From positions 1 through 11,483 of the forward strand of contig PLXI01000022.1 of the NCBI GenBank assembly GCA_003151375.1: a stretch of 11,483 nucleotides of DNA, given 5' to 3'. Position numbers and translations under genes: made by a program. This DNA comes from Hyphomicrobiales bacterium (GTDB lineage Bacteria; Pseudomonadota; Alphaproteobacteria; Rhizobiales; Aestuariivirgaceae). Positions 1 to 5,828 of the stretch are shown here, in pieces; within the stretch, counting starts at the first letter, position 1; each line of letters opens with the position of its first letter. The notes beneath the pieces are model-generated. The model searched no databases. It saw nothing but the letters and a program-made list of their open reading frames with translations, and was not told the DNA's origin.

Positions 1-206
1 TCTTTTCTATCGCCGCGTTCAAAGCTGCGTTTACGTTCGGACCGTGGTGCCTGTGCGGGCATCGCACCTTCGAGTCTGAAGATCGTAACGTCATCCGTGT
101 CGGCAATCACCATGGCGGCCGCAAATTTTTCAGCCACGTAGCCTGTCGCTTCTGCATGCTTCAGAATGCGCAATTTGCGCAGAATATCGCGTTCTCTCTG
201 GTTCAT
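1..206 (-). CDS. Partial hypothetical protein (N-terminal 68 residues; C-terminus beyond the left edge)
   Basis: An open frame starts at the ATG read from 206 to 204 on the minus strand and stays open for 68 codons to the window edge. GGAGG lies about 10 nt upstream on that strand, a strong Shine-Dalgarno match that supports this start. The protein begins MNQRERDILRKLRILKHAEA, basic and helical. These first ~22 residues resemble, from memory, the start of IS481/IS3-like integrases that precede a helix-turn-helix. The expected helix-turn-helix cysteine/FGI-type motif is not seen, and the frame continues with FAAAMVIADTDDVTIF and then a basic stretch rich in Arg and Lys. It could be an intact unknown protein or a transposase start joined to other DNA. 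It is transcribed divergently from the integrase at 543. The frame and ribosome site are seen directly; the function is not established. Confidence 0.5.
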   Translation of the reverse strand, partial: MNQRERDILRKLRILKHAEATGYVAEKFAAAMVIADTDDVTIFRLEGAMPAQAPRSERKRSFERGDRK

Positions 207-378
207 TGAGATCATCCTCCAGTCCAAATAGGGCCATGAAAAAAGATGTTTCGCAAGATCCTACATATCTACAGCGGAAAAGTATCTTTGTAGGCTTATC
301 CCGGCCAAAGCTGCATTGTGTAGATTGGCCAGTCACGCGAGGCTCCGTGTGCGGAGGACAGCTACATGATGGGGCATA

Positions 379-408
379 TTAGAAACACACTTTTTAGAAA
401 CACACTTT
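379..408. repeat. Perfect 15-bp tandem direct repeat upstream of the integrase
   Basis: TTAGAAACACACTTT occurs at 379-393 and again, without spacer or mismatch, at 394-408. The pair lies about 135 bp before the integrase start and just before the candidate element boundary at 411. Tandem iterons of this size often bind a recombinase or a repressor, but no binding protein can be named here. Confidence 0.85.
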
Positions 409-410
409 GC

Positions 411-425
411 CGATTTTAGGCAATC
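411..425. repeat. Left copy of a candidate element-flanking direct repeat
   Basis: CGATTTTAGGCAATC matches CGATATTAGGCAATC at 3575-3589 in 14 of 15 positions and in the same orientation. The two copies bracket the integrase, the DUF3768 gene and the two peptidase-like genes. Such near-identical repeats could be the attachment sites left by integration. Boundary status is inferred. Confidence 0.4.
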
Positions 426-459
426 CAAAACAGCGTGTATTTCATAACTAATTGATATA

Positions 460-494
460 TTGACATTATTTATGATTTTGTGGTAATCTATAAT
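460..494 (+). promoter_or_regulatory. Possible promoter of the integrase gene
   Basis: A perfect TTGACA is at 460-465 and a perfect TATAAT at 489-494, in AT-rich DNA 49-83 bp before the integrase ATG. The 23-bp spacer is too long for a standard sigma-70 promoter. TTGACA may instead pair with TAATCT at 484-489 (18-bp spacer), or TATAAT may work with a weak -35 box. Start-site mapping would be needed to choose. Confidence 0.35.
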
Positions 495-542
495 TGCCAG
501 CCAGGGAGCTGTGCAAATCAATCCCAACATAGGAATATACAC

Positions 543-1121
543 ATGATAGGTCAACCTGCAAAGGTTCTGGCCCCTGGAGACCTGCGCCGTATGTTGCGCG
601 CGGCCAACCATGGGCGCCACCCTAAGAGAAACAAAGTGATGATATTACTCAGTGTCAAAGCAGGCTTGCGGGCCTGCGAGATCTCCAGATTGACTTGGCC
701 CATGGTATTGGATGCCAAGGGCAAGGTGGGAGATATGATGGAGCTTCCAGCCTCAGCTGCAAAGATGGGCAGTGGCAGAAGAATTCCCATCCATACGGAC
801 CTCAGAAAGGCCTTGGTGTTTTTGGCCAAGTCGGATGCTTTTTGCGCAGGGCCTGTAATTTTGTCGGAGCGCCAGAGACCCATGACAGCCAAGTCTGTGG
901 TTAATTGGTTCAAAGCAATGTTTGTCAAACTGGAAATGCGGGGCTGTTCTTCACATTCAGGACGCAGAACCTTTGTCACCCAAGCAGCCAGGCTTATTCA
1001 TAAGGCAGGCGGATCGCTCAGGGACGTGCAAGAGCTGGCGGGACACAAATCCATCAAGACCACTCAAGGCTATATCGAGGGCAGTAGCGATGCCCAGCGC
1101 AGACTGATCCGCGCGCTGTAA
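543..1121 (+). CDS. Tyrosine-type site-specific recombinase (catalytic core only)
   Basis: A 192-residue tyrosine recombinase cutting and rejoining DNA through a phosphotyrosine link. The catalytic set is complete: Arg43 in KAGLRACEI, Lys74 in AKMGSGRR, His138 and Arg141 in HSGRR, His168 in LAGHKSIKTT, and nucleophile Tyr177 in QGYIEG. Family members usually have 300-400 residues with an N-terminal SAM-like core-binding domain. Here only about 30 residues precede the catalytic domain, so DNA-clamping contacts are reduced or supplied elsewhere. Similar short integrases are, from memory, common in Alphaproteobacteria. I prefer ATG 543, with AGGAA about 8 nt upstream, over an in-frame GTG at 480 that lies upstream of the TATAAT. 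It is followed by DUF3768 and the two peptidase-like genes, which look like cargo. The fold is certain; its target site is unknown. Confidence 0.93.
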   Translation: MIGQPAKVLAPGDLRRMLRAANHGRHPKRNKVMILLSVKAGLRACEISRLTWPMVLDAKGKVGDMMELPASAAKMGSGRRIPIHTDLRKALVFLAKSDAFCAGPVILSERQRPMTAKSVVNWFKAMFVKLEMRGCSSHSGRRTFVTQAARLIHKAGGSLRDVQELAGHKSIKTTQGYIEGSSDAQRRLIRAL

Positions 1122-1140
1122 CTTAGCCACAGAGAAGTCT

Positions 1141-1175
1141 ATGTAAGCCAGTCCAACAAATGGATCTGCTTACAT
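1141..1175. repeat. 8-bp inverted repeat between integrase and DUF3768 genes
   Basis: ATGTAAGC at 1141-1148 pairs perfectly with GCTTACAT at 1168-1175 around a 19-nt loop, 20 bp after the integrase stop. A second TTACATC copy follows directly, giving a short tandem. There is no T-run after the stem, so this is not a typical intrinsic terminator. It may be a protein-binding site or an RNA hairpin in the leader of the next gene. Confidence 0.5.
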
Positions 1176-1271
1176 CTTACATCTGCAAATGACTCTCTCA
1201 GGCCCATCTCATCTGACGCGCCCAAAGCAAATAAACCCACATTAAAAACTCTACCTGAAAGGAACTTTGCC

Positions 1272-1655
1272 ATGAAAGCAAAGAATGATGATGCATGCCT
1301 AGTTGGCAATAAAGTCAATCCCAGCAACCAAGCCAGAAAACAGAAAATCAGAGACTTGAATGACGCGCTCCGCAAATCTGGTTGTGGAGGCAAAACTCTC
1401 ATCACCGATGGCATTGTGACACGAGGACCAGACTTTACCCAAGCTGTTCTCAAGGCAGTTCAGGCCTTCAATGTCTTCTCGGACGCCAATGACCCTTGGG
1501 GTGAACATGATTTTGGCAGCCTGATGGTGCAGCACCAAAGGATTATTTGGAAGATTGACTATTACAACAAAGCTGCGATGGGCCATTCAGGTGATCCCGC
1601 TTCCAACACGCTAACTTTGCGGATTCTGACGATCATGCTGGCTGAAGAATATTGA
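1272..1655 (+). CDS. DUF3768 family protein
   Basis: A 127-residue protein matching the DUF3768 family (recognised from memory). Diagnostic stretches are IRDLNDALRKSGCGGKTLIT near residues 26-45, NDPWGEHDFG at 73-82, WKIDYY at 93-98 and the C-terminal RILTIMLAEEY at 117-127. The full family length is present, with no signal peptide or membrane segment, so it is probably cytosolic. The family's biochemical role is unknown. Its members are typically found on plasmids and accessory islands of Alphaproteobacteria, which fits the integrase upstream. The ATG at 1272 is preceded by AAGGAA 7-8 nt upstream. The sequence around this start (1255-1287) is closely related to that around the next gene's start (1870-1900), although the proteins are unrelated beyond it. 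Family assignment is firm; function is not inferred. Confidence 0.9.
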   Translation: MKAKNDDACLVGNKVNPSNQARKQKIRDLNDALRKSGCGGKTLITDGIVTRGPDFTQAVLKAVQAFNVFSDANDPWGEHDFGSLMVQHQRIIWKIDYYNKAAMGHSGDPASNTLTLRILTIMLAEEY

Positions 1656-1679
1656 GCAAGAAGCCAGTCAATCCTATCT

Positions 1680-1730
1680 AACTCAACTCAACTCAACTCA
1701 ACTCAACTCAACTCAACTCAACTCAACTCA
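1680..1730. repeat. Pentanucleotide microsatellite, ten copies of ACTCA
   Basis: Ten uninterrupted copies of ACTCA occupy 1681-1730; the A at 1680 extends the pattern. The tract begins 25 bp after the DUF3768 stop and ends 154 bp before the ATG of the next gene, in non-coding DNA. Perfect short repeats like this gain and lose units by replication slippage. The tract could therefore alter the spacing of transcription or RNA signals upstream of the peptidase-like gene. Confidence 0.97.
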
Positions 1731-1884
1731 ACCCAGTCCAGCCTTGGTGATGGCCTAGCCTCGCCACTTCCGGTGACCAAGTGTCACAAATTGCAGCGCG
1801 AACTTGGGCTGGATATCAATGCCCAGCCCGAGCCTTTTCACCCCCCAAAAACATTTCTCATCATTTGAACTGAAGGACTTTGCC

Positions 1885-2502
1885 ATGTCTCCAAAGAATG
1901 CCAACGGCCGTCTAAATCCCCAACTGCGTGAAGAATTACCCAAAGCGTACAAACAAGGCCAGCTTGATGCCTTGTGTGGACTGTATTCAATTATCAATGC
2001 CTGTCGGATGATGTGTAAGTCACCTGAGATCGACAAGCGGATTTCTGGATGGGAGCTGTTTAATTTCTTGGTGGAGGCCTTGGATAAACACCGAAAAGCA
2101 GCAGAAGTGATGTGCTATGGGATTGGCAATAAGGACCATCTCAAGTGTCTCAAGGTAGCCAGAAAATACCTGCTGGGTAAACATGGCTTGTTGCTTGAGT
2201 ATAAACGTCCATTCCGCAACAGCACTGCCCCTACAGTATCTCAAGCCTTCACAATGGTGGGGCAGCATCTTGAACTGCCTGGCACTGGAGCTCTGCTCGA
2301 TTTTAAGACTGCCTCATACCAGCATTGGACTGTCATCAGCTCTATCAAAAAACGGGAAGTTCAATTCTATGATAGCACTGGCATCAGAAGCAGACCATTT
2401 GGTGATTTTCAGATTCTGCGCCAATCAAACAATAAGTTGAAACGCAAAATGGCCTTTTTCAAATCTGGGCTCATTCTTCTGCAGGTGACAAAGTTAGAAT
2501 AA
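1885..2502 (+). CDS. Papain-fold (C39-like) cysteine peptidase-like protein, copy 1
   Basis: A 205-residue protein without signal peptide or membrane segments. It carries a clan CA-type Cys-His-Asp pattern. QGQLDALCGLYSIINA puts the candidate nucleophile at Cys31, with Gln24 or Gln26 as possible oxyanion-hole residue. HWTVISSI gives His147, and FYDSTG gives Asp163. The H-aromatic-hydrophobic stretch followed about 15 residues later by DS/DP resembles C39 bacteriocin-processing peptidases, but no transporter or peptide substrate is nearby. It aligns with the next gene product without gaps from residue 21 to 205, at roughly 45% identity, and all three candidate catalytic residues fall at identical positions. 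I chose ATG 1885, preceded by AAGGA, over an in-frame TTG at 1804 because it gives that register. Peptidase activity is inferred from the motifs; a transferase or inactive binding role is possible. Confidence 0.75.
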   Translation: MSPKNANGRLNPQLREELPKAYKQGQLDALCGLYSIINACRMMCKSPEIDKRISGWELFNFLVEALDKHRKAAEVMCYGIGNKDHLKCLKVARKYLLGKHGLLLEYKRPFRNSTAPTVSQAFTMVGQHLELPGTGALLDFKTASYQHWTVISSIKKREVQFYDSTGIRSRPFGDFQILRQSNNKLKRKMAFFKSGLILLQVTKLE

Positions 2503-2691
2503 AAAAGTTGCTGCTGACTGAGGTTGCTCTCCAATATACTGCAGTAGAACAATAACAAGTTGACCTTGGCGCTACATCTCACCTGAAAATCCATTACTTA
2601 GCTCGGATCGTTACATCAACAGCGCTGTGGTTCTAACTTACCGCTGGGCCAAAACTCTTTTCCCTCACTCACAAACAATAGGAGAATCTGC

Positions 2692-3360
2692 ATGAATGCA
2701 GTCAATGCTCATGGCTATTCATCAGCCAATGAAAATGATGAAGAACTTAGCCACTATCATCAGGGTCAGCTTGATTCACTTTGTGGCATCTATGCCATGA
2801 TCAATGCCTGCAGAATGGCTTGCAGGTCACCTGCAATTAACAAACAACTTGGCAGTCGGTTTCTTTTTCAATTAATGATTCAGGACCTTGAGGCGCACAA
2901 GGAATTAGGTGCTGTGCTGTGTTTCGGCACCCGTGATGAAAGCCACAGTCGCTGTCTGGCTGTGGCTGAGAAATATCTGCTGTGCAGGCATGGCCTAATT
3001 TTAACAGTGACCAGGCCACTTGCAAAAATCACAAAGCCAAGCATCGCCCATGCTTTCAAAATCATCCACCAACATTTACAAAAACCTGGATCCAGTGTGC
3101 TTCTTGATCTTCAGGTTATTATCTCAGGACATTGGACAGTAATCAGCAAGATTGAGAATGGCTGGGTGTATTTTGCTGATAGCACTGGCATGAAGCCCAA
3201 GCCATTTGGTGATTTTGGGATTAATTCTGCAGCCAGGTTGAGAAGGGACAAGAAGGTGTCATTTTCTAAATCAGACTTGCTTCTGTTGCAGGTGACTTTT
3301 GCTGAAGGAACTCTCAAGCAGGATATAAGCTGTAAGGCACTTTACAAAGCTTACACTTAG
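2692..3360 (+). CDS. Papain-fold (C39-like) cysteine peptidase-like protein, copy 2
   Basis: A 222-residue paralogue of the preceding gene, with AGGAG about 8 nt before ATG 2692. The candidate nucleophile Cys31 lies in QGQLDSLCGIYAMINA, His147 in GHWTVISKI and Asp163 in FADSTG, matching copy 1 residue for residue. Other shared blocks are the NACRM helix, EKYLL.RHG at about 93-101, KPGSSVLLDL at 131-140 and PFGDF at 171-175. The last ~17 residues, ending in KALYKAYT, are unique to this copy. The first 20 residues differ completely from copy 1, so the conserved domain starts near residue 21. At about 45% identity, the duplication is old and both copies have been kept intact. The 189-bp gap between them has no visible gene. 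Cytosolic location is expected; the substrate is unknown. Confidence 0.75.
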   Translation: MNAVNAHGYSSANENDEELSHYHQGQLDSLCGIYAMINACRMACRSPAINKQLGSRFLFQLMIQDLEAHKELGAVLCFGTRDESHSRCLAVAEKYLLCRHGLILTVTRPLAKITKPSIAHAFKIIHQHLQKPGSSVLLDLQVIISGHWTVISKIENGWVYFADSTGMKPKPFGDFGINSAARLRRDKKVSFSKSDLLLLQVTFAEGTLKQDISCKALYKAYT

Positions 3361-3554
3361 CTGGGCGATAATGGCCAAGATTTGTGGTTCATGACGCTGC
3401 AGCAAGATTTTCTGATTAGCCAAGTAAGACACTGCTGGCCTGTATAGCCAGGCTCTCACCAATAAAATCACTTATTGTTTTTGCAGCTTTCACCTTTGCT
3501 TTGGATGCCCAAGCCCAGTGCAAGGGAGGTTTGTTGTGCTCAGTATTTATTAAA

Positions 3555-3613
3555 ATGCTGCACTGCAGTATGGGCGATATTAGGCAATCTGACATATGTG
3601 TGCAGTGCAGCAT
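3555..3613. repeat. Perfect 13-bp inverted repeat with 33-bp loop
   Basis: ATGCTGCACTGCA at 3555-3567 and TGCAGTGCAGCAT at 3601-3613 are exact reverse complements. The 33-bp interval contains the direct-repeat motif at 3575-3589. No T-run follows, so it is not a standard terminator. A recombinase attachment site with arm repeats, a small element end or a regulatory hairpin are all possible. Confidence 0.85.
3575..3589. repeat. Right copy of the candidate element-flanking direct repeat
   Basis: CGATATTAGGCAATC differs from the left copy at 411-425 by one base and has the same orientation. It lies 215 bp after the last cargo gene, within the loop of the 13-bp inverted repeat. The position fits an att-like boundary, but no empty site is available here for comparison. 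Confidence 0.4.
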
Positions 3614-3981
3614 AGGATCTGGTAGGAGAGCGTGTCCCGAGATTCAAATTCGCACCTTGCTCACAACGATGATGGTTCGCCTGCAGGTTTTCATTTAATG
3701 CACGACTGGTTGTCAGTTTACTTGGACTGTATGTCCGCTTGTGCGGTGAATGCGGACTAGCTGTGAAAGGCCAAGCTGGTCAGCTGTTGACCCAAGACAG
3801 AGGAGATATAGGTATGTGGGACCTTGGTGTCACCCAGCAGCACCACCAAATATAATAACCCCACGCCGATTTTTCAAACTGACCCACTACCACCAGTTCG
3901 ACAATCTTGACACTACTTACAAAATGGATTTGCTTGGCAAACTTTCCCAAAATTTCTCGTGGGACAAATGCGGAGCAATAA

Positions 3982-4755
3982 ATGTATCTAGACAAATTCA
4001 GACTTGATGGAAAAATTGCGGTTGTTACAGGTGCTGCTCAGGGAATTGGGTTTGCCACCGCCGATGCGTTGAGCGAGGCAGGCGCCACCGTAATCATTAC
4101 CGATATGAAGGGTGCCAATGCCTCTAAGGCACGTGACGAGTTGGTTGCAAAAGGACGCAAAGTTGATTGCGAAACTTTGGACGTTACTAATCCGCGCGCT
4201 GTGGAACGCGTTCATGAAGTTATTGTCCGCAAACATAAACGTGTTGATATTTTGATCAATAATGCGGGCATAGCCATTTCATTTCAACCGGCAGAAACTA
4301 TGGATGACGCTACTTGGCTCAAAGTGCTGGACGTCAATCTCAACGGCGTATTCTGGTGTTGTCGGACTTTCGGAAAGGCCATGCTGGAACAGGGCGGGGG
4401 TAACATTGTAAATGTTGGTTCAATGTCCGGTGACATTGTAAATCGACCCCAGGAACAAGCACAATATAACGCTTCAAAGGCTGGAGTGCATCATCTTACC
4501 AAATCACTTGCAGTAGAGTGGGCCAAGCGTAACGTACGAGTGAATGCAGTTGCTCCTACCTATATCGAAACTGAACTGACCAAACGAGCTTATGGTTATC
4601 CAAGTGTGGTGAAAAATTGGCTGGACAATACGCCGATGGGACGCATGGGCCAAACGTCAGAAATTGCTGCCCTCATTCTGTTCCTTGCAAGTGATGCCTC
4701 CAGCCTAATGACGGGCTCAATTGTTACTGCCGACGGTGGCTATACCTGCTGGTAA
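3982..4755 (+). CDS. Short-chain dehydrogenase/reductase (classical SDR)
   Basis: A 257-residue cytosolic oxidoreductase of the usual length for classical SDRs. The dinucleotide-binding motif TGAAQGIG is at 16-23. Asp41 at the end of the second strand favours NAD(H) over NADP(H). NNAG is at 93-96. The catalytic tetrad is Asn119, Ser149, Tyr162 and Lys166 (YNASK). The C-terminus has the standard GSIVTADGGYTCW ending. The substrate cannot be read from sequence; the closest general resemblance is to sugar-alcohol and 3-oxoacyl-ACP reductase-like members. GGAG seven bases before ATG 3982 marks the start. It is the first gene of the presumed biosynthetic locus but stands apart, with 409 bp to the next gene, so co-regulation is only inferred. 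A plausible role is oxidation or reduction of a hydroxyl or keto group on the acyl intermediate. Confidence 0.93.
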   Translation: MYLDKFRLDGKIAVVTGAAQGIGFATADALSEAGATVIITDMKGANASKARDELVAKGRKVDCETLDVTNPRAVERVHEVIVRKHKRVDILINNAGIAISFQPAETMDDATWLKVLDVNLNGVFWCCRTFGKAMLEQGGGNIVNVGSMSGDIVNRPQEQAQYNASKAGVHHLTKSLAVEWAKRNVRVNAVAPTYIETELTKRAYGYPSVVKNWLDNTPMGRMGQTSEIAALILFLASDASSLMTGSIVTADGGYTCW

Positions 4756-5164
4756 ATCAGAGAATCTAAAATGAATGTTCCTGAGTTCCACACATCAACA
4801 CTAAGAGCTAAACAATTGTATTGCTGCTGCAGAGTGTCCGGTCTCAGCATTTGGTGATTTGATATTATCGCCTGAATGAGCACGCGCACGACAACAATTG
4901 AGGCTGCCATCATTTTTAGATCGTAGGGAGCGTCTAAAGCCAGTCATCGATAAAGAAATATTCACCATGGCCGAAAATGAAAAAATCCATCCAGCAATTA
5001 TTCACTGACAAAAAATGGATCTCATGGAGAAATCTGCAGCTAGCTAGGCAAGCTGTTCAATCGACTTTAGTGGTACTATCTCGACACGACTCTTCTCAAC
5101 ACAGACCAAATGTTGCAGAGTTGTGTACCACTATAATTTGTCTTCCAAGTCAAAATTGGCGAAA
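4756..5164. other. Gap between the SDR and the first GNAT-like gene
   Basis: These 409 bases hold no gene I can support. An ATG at 4967 opens a frame of only 13 codons (MAENEKIHPAIIH, then stop). This is the same frame as the GNAT-like gene, which is interrupted again further on, so a decayed upstream coding piece is possible but weak. A 65-codon frame at 4977-5174 lacks a ribosome site and overlaps the true start region. No clear terminator follows the SDR stop. Confidence 0.5.
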
Positions 5165-5692
5165 ATGGCAATGATCAAAATTCAAACGCAAAATTACGAT
5201 TTACTCCTGCTGCGACCAGGGATGGTGACTGATGCTTGGGTCTCCTGGGTGAGCAATAGCGCACTGATGCGCCAAGTGAACGCAAGACCACGCAAGGTGA
5301 CTAAGGCCGACATTCAAAATTACATGTTGGATGCGACGGCTAAGCAGCGTGCTGTGATTGGAATTTTTTCACGACCACAGGGAACGCATGTTGGCGTTTG
5401 CGAAATTTTGTTCGATCAAGCCCATCGCAATATGAACCTTGAAATTCTGATTGATTTTAAGACCTACAATTTCAAAGCAATTATGGATGAAATTTTGCCA
5501 CCCCTATTGAGCGAACTCAAATCACGGTTCAAGGCGGAAAAGGCTGTGATTGTTGCACCGGAAACCTACAAGGTCATGCTTGCCTATCTCGCAGAATCGG
5601 CATGGCACCAAGAAGGAGTGATGCAATCAGAACTGCCCCACGTCACTGAAAACCGGCGCATAAATACAGTTCAGTTTGGGTTGATCTTATAA
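5165..5692 (+). CDS. GNAT-like acyltransferase, first copy
   Basis: A 175-residue protein that reads like a divergent GNAT domain. LLLLRPGMVTDAWVSWVSN at 13-31 fits the usual first strand and helix of RimJ/RimL-like members. AVIGIFSRPQGTHVGVCEI at 63-81 fits the central antiparallel strands. NLEILIDFKTYNFKAIMDEI at 91-110 sits where the acyl-CoA-binding strand and helix normally are. The Q/RxxGxG/A signature is not evident, so cofactor binding is uncertain. ATG 5165 or 5171 could be the start; both have weak ribosome sites, and an in-frame GTG at 5123 is less likely. It may have diverged from the same ancestor as the second GNAT gene at 6924. In this setting it could transfer an acyl group to an amine or alcohol, but that is inference. 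Confidence 0.6.
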   Translation: MAMIKIQTQNYDLLLLRPGMVTDAWVSWVSNSALMRQVNARPRKVTKADIQNYMLDATAKQRAVIGIFSRPQGTHVGVCEILFDQAHRNMNLEILIDFKTYNFKAIMDEILPPLLSELKSRFKAEKAVIVAPETYKVMLAYLAESAWHQEGVMQSELPHVTENRRINTVQFGLIL

Positions 5693-5828
5693 ATTATTGA
5701 TTTTTAAGCGTTTTTTGTTGTGTTTCAAAAAGGCAACACTCCACAGAAAATAAGTTTAACAACTTTTAGTTGCTTAATGTTCATTAATGTTGCTGCTAGG
5801 TTCCCAATCGGGTTGGGAGATGTTGGTT

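Larger units (their letters stand above)
207..542. other. Intergenic region between divergent genes, rich in short repeats
   Basis: No convincing gene lies in these 336 bases, which separate the minus-strand gene ending at 206 from the integrase. Two small inverted repeats are visible: CCTACA/TGTAGG at 260-265 and 289-294, and GGCCAA/TTGGCC at 303-308 and 325-330. They are followed by a 15-bp tandem duplication (379-408), the candidate boundary motif (411-425) and AT-rich promoter-like sequence (460-494). Both upstream regions must be here, so operators or recombinase binding sites are plausible. None can be assigned from sequence alone. Confidence 0.6.
3361..3981. other. Long gap at the presumed right end of the mobile module
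   Basis: I see no convincing gene in these 621 bases. Short frames exist on both strands but have no ribosome site or recognisable protein. Visible structure is a perfect 13-bp inverted repeat (3555-3613) and, inside its loop, the right copy of the candidate flanking motif (3575-3589). Around 3850-3900 there is sequence reminiscent of IS21-type element ends, but this is recollection only and no inverted terminus can be shown. The stretch probably joins accessory DNA to the dehydrogenase gene; GGAG at 3971-3974 is that gene's ribosome site. Confidence 0.5.

Noticed and set aside
551..979. 142-codon minus-strand frame across the integrase gene
   Set aside because: It is the antisense of a gene with a complete catalytic motif set, and its protein resembles nothing I know.
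1680..1730. CRISPR array
   Set aside because: The tract is a head-to-tail 5-bp microsatellite without unique spacers.
3614..3660. tRNA-like remnant (GGTAGGAGAGCG followed by ATTCAAATT)
   Set aside because: The spacing between the D-loop-like and T-loop-like words is far too short, and the T-stem does not pair, so a tRNA or tRNA-derived att site is not supported.
3850..3900. IS21-family insertion sequence end
   Set aside because: The resemblance rests on memory; no terminal inverted repeats, target duplication or transposase frame are present in the window.
3750..4007. 85-codon plus-strand frame before and into the SDR gene
   Set aside because: It overlaps the well-marked SDR start in another frame, has no ribosome site and encodes no known motif.
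4967..5008. Truncated carrier-protein gene before the GNAT-like gene
   Set aside because: Only 13 codons are open and no phosphopantetheine motif follows in any frame.
5700..5755. Terminator after the first GNAT-like gene
   Set aside because: The TGTTG/CAACA pairing is only five base pairs and no T-run follows it on the plus strand.
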